Part shown: in pieces, positions 1 to 5,990 of the stretch
Layout: the number at the start of each line of letters is the position of its first letter
Position numbering within the stretch: position 1 is the first letter of the stretch
DNA from: an uncultured Opitutia bacterium
Lineage (GTDB): Bacteria; Verrucomicrobiota; Verrucomicrobiia; Opitutales; UBA953
Reading direction: 5' to 3'
DNA: 5,990 nt
Assembly (NCBI GenBank): GCA_903921665.1
Contig: CAIXQT010000197.1
Location: 1-5,990, forward strand
Notes under the pieces: generated by a model
Databases searched by the model: none
Told to the model about the DNA's origin: nothing
The model's input: only the letters and a program-made list of their open reading frames with translations
Program-made: the position numbers and the translations under genes

Positions 1-965
1 GCGATCGGGAAGCCGGTGGCCTTGGAGGCGAGGGCGGACGAACGCGACACGCGCGGGTTCATCTCGATGACGATCATGCGGCCGTTGGCCGGGTTGACCG
101 AGAACTGGATGTTCGAACCGCCGGTCTCGACGCCGACGGCGCGGATGACGGCGAACGAAGCGTCACGCATCAGCTGGTATTCCTTGTCGGTCAGCGTGAG
201 CGCCGGGGCGACGGTGATGGAATCGCCCGTGTGGACGCCCATGGGATCGAAGTTCTCGATCGAGCAGATGATGACGCACTGGTCCTTGTGGTCGCGCATC
301 ACTTCCATCTCGTATTCCTTCCAGCCCAGGAGGCATTCCTCGATGAGGACCTCGTGGACGGGCGAGGCGTCGAGGCCGGCCTGGGCCATGCGCTCGAACT
401 CTTCCTTATTGTAGGCGATGCCGCCACCGGTACCGCCGAGCGTGTACGACGGACGGATGATGACCGGGAATTCTCCGCCGATGAGGGCGATGGTCTCGCG
501 CGCGGCGTCGAGGGACTTCACGACGCGGGAACGGGGAACGTCGAGGCCGATGTCGAGCATCAGCTTCTTGAAGATCTCGCGGTCTTCGCCGCGCTCGATC
601 GCGTCTTCCTTGGCGCCGATGAGTTCGACGCCGTACTTCTTGAGGATGCCGGTGCGGGCGAGCTTGAGGGAAAGATTGAGCGCCGTCTGGCCACCGAGGG
701 TCGGGAGGAGCGCATCGGGTTTCTCCTTGGCGATGATGCGTTCCACGGATTCGACCGTGAGGGGTTCCACGTAGGTGACGTCCGCCGTCTCCGGGTCCGT
801 CATGATCGTGGCCGGATTGGAGTTCACCAAGATGACGCGATAACCTTCTTCGCGAAGCGATCGGCAGGCTTGGGTGCCGGAATAATCGAACTCGCAGGCT
901 TGGCCGATGATGATCGGTCCCGAGCCGATGATGAGGATTGAGCGGATATCGGTCCTCTTAGGCAT
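1..965 (-). CDS. carB: Carbamoyl-phosphate synthase large subunit, N-terminal part (runs off left edge)
   Basis: The large subunit makes carbamoyl phosphate from bicarbonate, ATP and ammonia passed from the glutaminase subunit CarA; it feeds pyrimidine and arginine synthesis in the cytosol. Translation from the ATG at 965-963 begins MPKRTDIRSILIIGSGPIII and follows the well-known E. coli CarB sequence almost without gaps. The visible 321 residues cover most of the first (carboxyphosphate-forming) ATP-grasp half. Motifs seen: GQACEFDYSG near 21-30, PTLGGQTALN near 88-97, the CPSase signature FPVIIRPS...LGGTGGG at 166-182, and IEMNPRVSRSS at 300-310. Putative ATP-binding arginines are R129 and R171; metal ligands Q287, E301 and N303 match E. 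coli Q285, E299 and N301, with R305 beside them. The full protein is usually about 1,070 residues, so roughly two thirds, including the second ATP-grasp half and the allosteric domain, lie outside. No strong Shine-Dalgarno precedes the start. The divergent neighbour is folB, so carA is not directly upstream of carB here. Confidence 0.97.
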   Translation of the reverse strand, partial: MPKRTDIRSILIIGSGPIIIGQACEFDYSGTQACRSLREEGYRVILVNSNPATIMTDPETADVTYVEPLTVESVERIIAKEKPDALLPTLGGQTALNLSLKLARTGILKKYGVELIGAKEDAIERGEDREIFKKLMLDIGLDVPRSRVVKSLDAARETIALIGGEFPVIIRPSYTLGGTGGGIAYNKEEFERMAQAGLDASPVHEVLIEECLLGWKEYEMEVMRDHKDQCVIICSIENFDPMGVHTGDSITVAPALTLTDKEYQLMRDASFAVIRAVGVETGGSNIQFSVNPANGRMIVIEMNPRVSRSSALASKATGFPI

Positions 966-1084
966 AGTGTTCCGCGGACTGTCAGCGACCGCTGGAAGGG
1001 TGGTCAAGTGGGGACTTCTAACAATTGCGGGCGGGCCGCGGGAAGGCGCTTGCAGGGTCGTCCCGGGCGGGCATTCATCGGGGC
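966..1084. promoter_or_regulatory. Divergent intergenic region between carB and folB
   Basis: This gap of about 119 bp separates the start codons of carB (leftward) and folB (rightward), so it should hold promoters for both directions. Consensus-like elements are weak. Rightward there is a TAACAAT at 1019-1025, four of six matches to a -10 box, without a convincing -35. There is also a TTGCAG at 1050-1055 followed 16 bp later by a poor -10, CATTCA at 1072-1077. Leftward, TTGACC (complement of 1002-1007) is a good -35 match, but the hexamer 17 bp downstream (TGACAG) matches a -10 poorly. No riboswitch, PyrR-like attenuator or clear ARG-box palindrome was recognised. The regulatory role is inferred from gene orientation; the individual boxes are tentative. 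Confidence 0.35.
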
Positions 1085-1447
1085 GTGGACATCATCAGGA
1101 TCGCCGGCATCAAGTCCTTCGGACACCATGGGGCGCTGCCCGAGGAGAAGCGTCTCGGCCAGCGGTTCACCGTCTCCGTGGACCTCGAAGTCGACACCCG
1201 TCCGGCGGCCGCCGCCGACGACCTGAAGTTGACCGTGGATTACGCCAAGGTCATCCGGACCGTGGAAGCCCAGCTGACCGGCCAGCCGGTCTACCTGATC
1301 GAGACCCTGGCCCAGCAGATTGCCGCCCGTATTCTGGGCACTTTCGAGGTCGTCAAGGCCGTGACGGTCGAAGTCACCAAACCCTTCGCCCCGGTGGCTG
1401 CCGAGTTCGACGCCATTTCCGTGAAGATCCGTCGCGAGCGGGCGTGA
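1085..1447 (+). CDS. folB: Dihydroneopterin aldolase
   Basis: FolB cleaves 7,8-dihydroneopterin to 6-hydroxymethyl-7,8-dihydropterin and glycolaldehyde in folate synthesis; family members form cytosolic octamers. Starting at the GTG at 1085 the product is 120 residues, the usual size. It aligns colinearly with the S. aureus enzyme: FGHHGALPEE near 12-21 carries the putative catalytic glutamate E21 (Glu22 there), Y53 lies in VDYAKV, E73 in LIETLAQQIA is the expected pterin-anchoring glutamate, and K99 in VTKPFAP is the catalytic lysine. A longer reading from a TTG at 1025 is possible. It would add 20 residues of Gly/Arg/Ala-rich sequence not typical of the family, so GTG at 1085 is preferred although its ribosome-binding site is poor. 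The stop overlaps the folK start by 4 bp. Base use is GC-rich like the surroundings. FolX and FolM-type alternatives are less likely given the folK neighbour. Confidence 0.93.
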   Translation: MDIIRIAGIKSFGHHGALPEEKRLGQRFTVSVDLEVDTRPAAAADDLKLTVDYAKVIRTVEAQLTGQPVYLIETLAQQIAARILGTFEVVKAVTVEVTKPFAPVAAEFDAISVKIRRERA

Positions 1448-1980
1448 AGGGACACCCCCATCACACTATCCTCGGCCTAGGCAGCAACCTCGGAGACCGG
1501 GCCGATATCCTGGCCCAAGCTATCGGGCGTCTCCGCCAGGTGCCTGGTTTAATGGTTTTAGCCATTTCGGAGGCCGTGGACTCGGATCCGGTAGGGTATG
1601 CCGATCAGCCTAATTTCTTAAATCTTTGCCTAGCAATTACTTGTGATTTAAATCCCGATGAGCTCTTGGCTAAAACCCTTGAGATTGAGCGCGAGCTTGG
1701 CCGGGAGCGGACCGCGAACCGCAACGGCCCCCGCACCCTAGACATCGACCTGCTCTTCTATGAAGAGGGCGCTTGGAACAGCCCGACGGTCACCCTCCCC
1801 CACCCTAGGTGGTCTTCCCGGAGCTTCGTCGTGATCCCCCTAAGTAATCTCCTTCAGGACCCCGTCCTCGCCAAGCACCCCGCCTGGGCTTCGCTCGCCG
1901 CGGAGGTCCGGTCCCTGTCCGTCGGAGGCCAAGGCCTCCGTGCATGGCAAGGCCCGACCCCCTGGAACAAGACTCCCTGA
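1444..1980 (+). CDS. folK: 2-amino-4-hydroxy-6-hydroxymethyldihydropteridine diphosphokinase (HPPK)
   Basis: FolK transfers pyrophosphate from ATP to the FolB product 6-hydroxymethyl-7,8-dihydropterin, preparing it for joining to p-aminobenzoate by FolP. The product is 178 residues, slightly longer than E. coli HPPK (about 159). Motifs seen: LGLGSNLGDR at 10-19, the pterin-pocket stretch DQPNFLN at 54-60, and the family signature NGPRTLDIDLLFY at 94-106, with R97 and the two Mg-binding aspartates D100 and D102. LPHPR at 118-122 carries the histidine (H120) expected near the nucleotide. The GTG start at 1444 is in a GTGA overlap with the folB stop, which indicates translational coupling. An upstream extension of this frame exists but reads through folB out of frame and has no HPPK character. 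The middle of the gene (about 1548-1690) is unusually AT-rich, uses TTA and ATT/AAT codons, and the gene has four CTAG sites, unlike its neighbours. The catalytic residues are intact, so the gene looks functional. Confidence 0.95.
   Translation: MKGHPHHTILGLGSNLGDRADILAQAIGRLRQVPGLMVLAISEAVDSDPVGYADQPNFLNLCLAITCDLNPDELLAKTLEIERELGRERTANRNGPRTLDIDLLFYEEGAWNSPTVTLPHPRWSSRSFVVIPLSNLLQDPVLAKHPAWASLAAEVRSLSVGGQGLRAWQGPTPWNKTP
1923..1940 (+). promoter_or_regulatory. 8-bp inverted repeat covering the SD-like sequence before comEC
   Basis: The sequence cggaggccaaggcctccg has perfect 8-bp arms (1923-1930 and 1933-1940) around AA; a stem of 7 bp with a 4-base loop is sterically easier. It lies inside the end of folK and stops 3 bases before the ATG of comEC. 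The left arm contains GGAGG (1924-1928), the only Shine-Dalgarno-like sequence near that start, though its spacing of 15 bases is long. A stem here could hide the site until ribosomes translating folK open it, coupling comEC to folK. The structure is visible; the regulatory role is inference, and a chance GC-rich palindrome cannot be excluded. Confidence 0.35.
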
Positions 1981-3578
1981 GCACCGACCGCTTCGGACAC
2001 TGTCCGGCGCTGTGGCTCGCCCTTCCCCTCCTCCTCGGCTGTTCGCTCGACGCCGTCTCGGGAGTTTCGCCGGGCCCGTGGCTGATCGTCGGAGGACTCG
2101 CGGCCGTGCTCGGATGGTCCGCCCGCCGCCATGCGATCATCGCCGGAGTCGCGATCGTGATCGCCGGCACGGCGATCGGCGCGGCGTGGCATCAGCTACG
2201 GGTGCCGCCGCAGACGACGGCGATGGTTCGACGACCGTTCGTCGAACTGCCGATCCTCGTCGAAAGAGCGACGGTGCGCAAAGGCGGCGACGGTTGGACC
2301 GGGCTCGGTTGGATCACCGACCGCGACGGCGGATACTTCCGGCGACGCGTCGCGCTCTCGGCGCACGGAGCGTGTCCCGCCGAAGGCGCCGAACTGATGG
2401 TCGCCGGCGGACTGACGGCGATCTCCGCGGACGCCGACGGCTTCGACGCCTGGCTGCGTTCGCAAGGCGCGACATTGAAACTGCGAGGCGGTCGGGTGCT
2501 CGGCGAACTCGCGCCGCCCACGCGCTTCGCCGTCTGGCGACAGACCCAGCAACAGCGGCTAGAGCAATGGCTCCGGACGCTGCCATGGGACGATCCGGAC
2601 GGAGGCGCGTTGCTCGCCGCGACGATGCTCGGTCGCACCGCGTTGTTGCCCGCGGACGCGAAGGAGGCGTTCGCGACGACCGGCACGCTGCACCTCTTCG
2701 CGATCAGCGGCCTGCACATCGCCGGCATGGCGGCCGCGTTGCTCTGGCTAGCTAAGCGCGCGCGACTACCGGAACTACCTTCGGGCATCGTCATCCTCGC
2801 GCTCCTCTGGCTCTACGTCCAGGTGACGGGGGCGTCGCCGTCTTCCGTCCGCGCGTGGATCATGGCGGCGTTCCTCTGGGGCGGCCACGCCAGCGAAAGG
2901 GCCACGCCGGCCTTGCAGTCGTTGGCGCTGGCCTGCGCCGTCACGCTCGTCCTCACGCCTGATGCCTGCACGGATGCCGGCTTCCAGCTCAGCTATGCGG
3001 CCGTGCTCGGCATCATCGCGGCCGGCGGGCCGGCGGCGAACCTCTGCGCGCGCCCGACGGAGGAAGAACGCCTGACTCCGCGCGAGGCGCAGACCAGGGT
3101 GCAAAGACTCCGGTGGCGGACGCGCAAGTTCCTGCTCGGCGGCCTGTGCGTGTCGCTCGCGGCCACCCTCGCAGGCACGCCGCTCACGCTCGGGCTCTTC
3201 GGTTCGGCCAGCTGGGGCGGCGTCTTCGTGAACCTCGTGCTCGTGCCGCTCTCGGAGATACCGCTGATGCTCGGGATGGCGTCGGTCGCGTGCAGCGTCA
3301 GCGATCGGCTGGCCGGGCCCGCGGCTTGGATCAACGGCCTCGCGGCGGCGCTGCTCCACGTGATGACCTGGATCGCGCAAGCCTGCGCGCTGGTGCCGAC
3401 CATGAGCATCCAACTGGCGCTGCCGCACCGCTGGCTCGGGCCGCTCGGCGGCGCGCTCCTCGCCGCCGCTTTCCTGTCACAGGCTCAGTCCAAAAGCCTC
3501 GCCCGTCTGCTCGGGGTTCCGGCGGCGATCTTGTCCGGCTGGCTGCTGCTGGTCTTTCTGCTGCGGGCCTTATCCTGA
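1944..3578 (+). CDS. comEC: ComEC/Rec2-family DNA uptake channel protein, short form without metallo-beta-lactamase domain
   Basis: ComEC is the inner-membrane channel that carries single-stranded DNA into the cell during natural transformation. The 544-residue product has two N-terminal hydrophobic segments (about 22-40 and 64-82). A soluble OB-fold-like region (about 98-185, DUF4131 type) follows, with GFDAWLRSQGATLKLRG resembling the usual 'GFDY..YL..QGI' stretch. The polytopic Competence domain is clear: HLFAISGLHIAGMAA around H258, TGASPSSVRAWIMA at 295-308, DAGFQLSYAAVLGI at 344-357, and AGTPLTLGLFG at 410-420 followed by FVNLVLVPLSEIP. About ten hydrophobic segments follow the OB-fold region, the last ending at the C-terminus. 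Long ComEC proteins (about 750-800 residues) carry an extracytoplasmic metallo-beta-lactamase domain; no HxHxDH motif occurs here. The ATG at 1944 is the most upstream start, overlaps folK by 37 bp, and leaves a short hydrophilic N-terminus before the first membrane segment. No ATG or GTG lies in frame before that segment. Confidence 0.92.
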   Translation: MARPDPLEQDSLSTDRFGHCPALWLALPLLLGCSLDAVSGVSPGPWLIVGGLAAVLGWSARRHAIIAGVAIVIAGTAIGAAWHQLRVPPQTTAMVRRPFVELPILVERATVRKGGDGWTGLGWITDRDGGYFRRRVALSAHGACPAEGAELMVAGGLTAISADADGFDAWLRSQGATLKLRGGRVLGELAPPTRFAVWRQTQQQRLEQWLRTLPWDDPDGGALLAATMLGRTALLPADAKEAFATTGTLHLFAISGLHIAGMAAALLWLAKRARLPELPSGIVILALLWLYVQVTGASPSSVRAWIMAAFLWGGHASERATPALQSLALACAVTLVLTPDACTDAGFQLSYAAVLGIIAAGGPAANLCARPTEEERLTPREAQTRVQRLRWRTRKFLLGGLCVSLAATLAGTPLTLGLFGSASWGGVFVNLVLVPLSEIPLMLGMASVACSVSDRLAGPAAWINGLAAALLHVMTWIAQACALVPTMSIQLALPHRWLGPLGGALLAAAFLSQAQSKSLARLLGVPAAILSGWLLLVFLLRALS

Positions 3579-3599
3579 CCTTGCCAGCCATCAGCCGGC

Positions 3600-3604
3600 A
3601 GGGA
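3600..3604 (+). promoter_or_regulatory. Probable ribosome binding site of the secreted-protein gene
   Basis: AGGGA lies 10 bases before the ATG at 3615, within the 36-bp gap after comEC. It supports that ATG, and no other in-frame start codon exists between the comEC stop and it. No terminator-like stem followed by T residues is visible in the gap, so read-through transcription from comEC is possible. Confidence 0.45.
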
Positions 3605-3614
3605 AAAGTGTCCC

Positions 3615-5990
3615 ATGACCCCGTCTCCGTTACGCACGCTCGCCGCGATCGCGTTGGCCGCGACCACCTCGCTCAGCCCCGCCGCGCCTCAGGAATGGTC
3701 CGGCATCTATCCGGAGCTCGCTTACTTCAACAACGAGGGCGAATGCGGCACCGGCGCCGTCGTACCATGGGCCGACCGACTCTGGGTCATCACCTATGGC
3801 CCGCACCTGCCGTACGGCTCGAGCGACAAGCTCTACGAGATCACGCCCGATCTGCAGCAGATCGTGCGGCCCGAGAGCGTCGGCGGCACCCCGGCCAACC
3901 GCCTGATTCACAAGGAGTCTGATCAGCTGATCATCGGACCTTACTTCATCGGCGCGAACCGCGACGTACGCGTCATCCCGCCGAAGCTCATGCCCGGTCG
4001 GCTCACCGGGAACGCCCGCCACCTGACGGATCCCGCCAACAAGGTCTACTTCGCCACGATGGAAGACGGACTCTACGAAGTGGATGTGCGCACGCTCGCC
4101 GTGAAAGGACTCATCAAGGAGATCAAGAACGTGCCCAAGCCCGGCCAGACCGCGGAAGTCAGCCCGGCGACCATCACCTCGACGCTGGCCGGCTATCACG
4201 GCAAAGGACTCTACTCCGGCCAAGGCCTGGTCATCCTCGCCAACAACGGCGAGCAAGGCCCCAAGGCGCTGGTCGACCCGACGATCGTCAGTGGGGGACT
4301 CGGTTCCTTCAACGGCGAAGGGAATTGGTCGCTCATCCGCCGCAACCAGTTCACCGAAGTCACCGGCCCCGGCGGCCTCACCGGCAACACGAACCCGGCG
4401 AAGGATCCGATCTGGACCGTCGGCTGGGACTTCCGCTCCGTCATCCTGATGGTCATGGAAGACGGCAAGTGGACGAGCTACCGCCTGCCGAAGGGCAGCC
4501 ACTCGTATGACGGCGCGCACGGCTGGAACACCGAGTGGCCCCGCATCCGCGACATCGGGGAAGAAGGCTCGCGCCTGATGACGATGCACGGGCTCTTCTG
4601 GAAGTTCCCCGCCGGCTTCTCGTCGAAGCATTCCGCGGACCTCGCGCCGCGCTCCGCCTATCTCAAGGTCATCGGCGACTTCACGCGCTGGCAGGACCGC
4701 CTCGTCTTCGGCTGCGACGACACCGCGAAATCAGAGTTCCTGAACAAGCGCCCCGGCAAAGGCACGCTCGCCGGCCCCGGTCAGTCGCAGTCGAACCTAT
4801 GGTTCACGTCGCTCGATACGCCGGACAAGCTCGGCCCGGCCATCGGCCGCGGCAGCGTCTGGGTGGACGAAACCGTGAAGGCCGGCGTGCCCTCGGATCC
4901 GTTCCTGCTCGGGGGCTTCGCCAAGCGCGCGGTCTTCCTCTCGCACGATGGCGTCAGCGCGACGACCTTCAGCCTGGAGATCGACGAGCGTGGCTCCGGC
5001 GAGTGGAAAACCTGGCGTGACGTGACCCTGAAGTCGGGGGAAAGCTCCGCGTGGCTCGAGATCCCGGCCGCACAGCCCGGCGCCTGGATCCGCGCGAAAG
5101 CGGACCGCGACGTCGGCAAGGCCAGCGTCACGTTCCAATACGCCGCGCAGGATAAGCGGACGACCGAACGCGACGGGCTCTTCGACGGACTCAGCAAGGC
5201 TGGCGACGCGAAGTCGCAGGGCGCCTTCCTGCTCACGCGCGGCGCGAATCTGCGGACGCTCGCGGTCCTCGCCGCGGAGGTCACGCCCGACCAGACGACG
5301 CTCGGCGACGTCTATGAACTCTCCGCCGACCTGAAGCTCGCCAAGATGGCCGACCAGAAGGGCGCCGACTTCTTCAAGCGGAACACCCTCATCCCGCAAG
5401 GCATCATCACCTCCGACGAGGCCTCCGTGATTTTCGAGGAAAGCGGCGTCCGCTGGCGCCTGCCGCGCTCGGCTTCGCCGGCGCAGGACGGCCTGCTCGC
5501 CCGCAGCGCGCTGCGCAAGGTGCGCGAAGTGTGCACCGAGCGCGACCTCCTCCAAGCTCACGGTACCTTCTACGAGTTGCCGGCGCTGAACGCCAAAGGT
5601 GCGATCCGCATGCGCCCGATCGCGACGAGCGACGCCGCGGTGCATGACTACTGCTCATACCGCGGTCTGCTCGTGCTCAGCGGCATCAATCCGGACGCCA
5701 AGGACAACCGGCACCTCATCCGCTCCGACGACGGCAAGGCCGCCGTCTGGGTCGGTACGGCCGACGACCTCTGGAAGCTCGGCAAGCCGCGCGGCTTCGG
5801 CGGACCGTGGAAGAACACCGCCGTCGAAGCGGGCAAGCCCTCGGACCCCTACCTCATGACCGGCTACGACAAGAAGACCCTCAAGCTGACGAATCACGGG
5901 GCCAAGCCCGCGCGCGTCGCCGTCCTGCTCGACGTCGCCGGCGACGGACGCAGTACCGCCTACCGCACGATCGAAGTGCCTGCTGGGCAA
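3615..5990 (+). CDS. Large secreted protein of unknown function with duplicated module (runs off right edge)
   Basis: I do not recognise a characterised family. The visible 792 residues begin with a likely Sec signal peptide: MTPSPLRTLAAIALAATTSL, then SPAAPQ, with cleavage near residue 23-24. This predicts a periplasmic or exported protein. Residues about 30-350 are rich in Gly, Trp, Tyr and Asp and have blade-like repeats such as HLTDPANKVYFATMEDGLYE, suggesting a beta-propeller; this fold is inference. Distinctive strings are YFNNEGECGTGAVVPWADRL (37-56) and SYDGAHGWNTEWPRIRD (297-313). A module at about 395-476, ending in a likely beta-sandwich after SDPFLLGG, recurs at 711-792. Residues about 480-700 look like another strand-rich domain. 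Cysteines are few (C44, C367, C632-region, C680), and there are no membrane spans beyond the signal peptide. It follows comEC by 36 bp in the same direction and may be co-transcribed, but nothing in it points to DNA uptake. Codon use is GC-rich like carB and folB, with no sign of recent transfer. I recall similar unnamed proteins in Planctomycetes, Verrucomicrobia and Bacteroidetes; this was not searched. Confidence 0.88.
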   Translation, partial: MTPSPLRTLAAIALAATTSLSPAAPQEWSGIYPELAYFNNEGECGTGAVVPWADRLWVITYGPHLPYGSSDKLYEITPDLQQIVRPESVGGTPANRLIHKESDQLIIGPYFIGANRDVRVIPPKLMPGRLTGNARHLTDPANKVYFATMEDGLYEVDVRTLAVKGLIKEIKNVPKPGQTAEVSPATITSTLAGYHGKGLYSGQGLVILANNGEQGPKALVDPTIVSGGLGSFNGEGNWSLIRRNQFTEVTGPGGLTGNTNPAKDPIWTVGWDFRSVILMVMEDGKWTSYRLPKGSHSYDGAHGWNTEWPRIRDIGEEGSRLMTMHGLFWKFPAGFSSKHSADLAPRSAYLKVIGDFTRWQDRLVFGCDDTAKSEFLNKRPGKGTLAGPGQSQSNLWFTSLDTPDKLGPAIGRGSVWVDETVKAGVPSDPFLLGGFAKRAVFLSHDGVSATTFSLEIDERGSGEWKTWRDVTLKSGESSAWLEIPAAQPGAWIRAKADRDVGKASVTFQYAAQDKRTTERDGLFDGLSKAGDAKSQGAFLLTRGANLRTLAVLAAEVTPDQTTLGDVYELSADLKLAKMADQKGADFFKRNTLIPQGIITSDEASVIFEESGVRWRLPRSASPAQDGLLARSALRKVREVCTERDLLQAHGTFYELPALNAKGAIRMRPIATSDAAVHDYCSYRGLLVLSGINPDAKDNRHLIRSDDGKAAVWVGTADDLWKLGKPRGFGGPWKNTAVEAGKPSDPYLMTGYDKKTLKLTNHGAKPARVAVLLDVAGDGRSTAYRTIEVPAGQ
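4797..5042 (+). repeat. Protein-level repeat copy 1 in the secreted protein
   Basis: This stretch encodes residues 395-476, beginning LWFTSLDTPDKLG and containing VKAGVPSDPFLLGGF. It aligns with residues 711-792 over 82 positions without a gap; I count about 25 identities, including both tryptophans (W396, W416), KLG, the AG.PSDP core at 423-429 and spaced glycines. The first 30 or so residues resemble a propeller strand pair; the rest resembles a beta-sandwich edge. The DNA itself is diverged, so the duplication is old. It is a domain-level annotation, not a mobile repeat. Confidence 0.7.
5745..5990 (+). repeat. Protein-level repeat copy 2 in the secreted protein (may continue past window)
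   Basis: This stretch encodes residues 711-792, beginning VWVGTADDLWKLG and containing VEAGKPSDPYLMTGY, the counterpart of copy 1 exactly 316 residues earlier. The strings preceding the two copies, RLVFGCDD near 362-369 and LLVLSGIN near 685-692, are also alike with a gap of about seven residues between them. The duplicated unit may therefore be larger, perhaps 115 residues or more. The right-hand boundary cannot be seen because the window ends inside the copy. Confidence 0.65.

Noticed and set aside
231..941. Long plus-strand open frame (about 236 codons) opposite carB
   Set aside because: It is antisense to a clear CarB with conserved motifs; its Asp/Glu/Arg-rich composition is what GC-rich third positions produce on the opposite strand.
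907..1443. Upstream extension of the folK frame into and before folB
   Set aside because: It reads the folB sequence out of frame, giving Arg/Gly/Pro-rich sequence with no HPPK similarity; HPPK motifs begin right after the GTG at 1444.
1940..2755. 271-codon plus-strand open frame overlapping comEC in another frame
   Set aside because: The product is an Arg-rich low-complexity sequence, while the comEC frame gives clear ComEC motifs.
3576..3614. comEC stop (TGA) and the next gene are in the same frame with only 12 sense codons between, suggesting stop read-through or a fused gene
   Set aside because: The downstream protein has its own ATG, ribosome-binding site and signal peptide, and ComEC ends at the natural limit of its membrane domain; the shared frame is most simply chance.
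3579..3614. Possible terminator in the comEC to secreted-protein gap (TGCC/GGCA complementarity)
   Set aside because: The stem is only 4 bp with an 11-base loop and no T-run follows.
3630..4631. 333-codon minus-strand open frame opposite the secreted-protein gene, and another at 4797-5645
   Set aside because: Both mirror the codon bias of the plus-strand gene, which has a signal peptide, plausible folds and an internal repeat; the antisense products are Arg/Glu/Asp-rich with no recognisable motif.

Overview
The window is a GC-rich chromosomal housekeeping segment of a Gram-negative-type bacterium. A sampled 60-base stretch in comEC (2641-2700) is 70% G+C. It has five protein-coding genes and no RNA gene, mobile element or CRISPR array that I can see. 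The composition, the folB-folK-comEC order and a large signal-peptide-bearing protein of unknown function would suit Verrucomicrobiota (Opitutae-like) or a relative, but this placement is a low-confidence guess. No phylogenetic marker was compared.

Layout: positions 1-965 on the minus strand hold the first 321 codons of carB, the large subunit of carbamoyl-phosphate synthase, which leaves the window at its left edge. A gap of about 120 bp (966-1084) separates it from a divergent plus-strand cluster. That cluster is folB (dihydroneopterin aldolase, 1085-1447), folK (HPPK, 1444-1980), comEC (DNA-uptake channel, 1944-3578) and, after 36 bp, a long gene for a secreted protein of unknown function (3615 to beyond 5990). 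folB and folK overlap by 4 bp, and folK and comEC by 37 bp, so these three are probably one transcript with coupled translation. FolB and FolK act close together in folate synthesis: FolB makes 6-hydroxymethyl-7,8-dihydropterin and FolK pyrophosphorylates it. ComEC is unrelated in function and probably shares only transcription with them.

Points of interest are: (1) the unknown secreted protein carries two copies, 316 residues apart, of a module of about 82 residues that aligns without gaps at about 30% identity by my count; (2) ComEC ends right after its membrane 'Competence' domain and lacks the C-terminal metallo-beta-lactamase domain of the long forms; (3) part of folK is strikingly AT-rich (38% GC at 1621-1680), with TTA leucine codons and four CTAG tetranucleotides, unlike its neighbours; (4) an 8-bp inverted repeat sits directly before the comEC start and contains its only Shine-Dalgarno-like sequence. 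I found no clearly novel multi-gene system. The strongest lead is the uncharacterised secreted protein.
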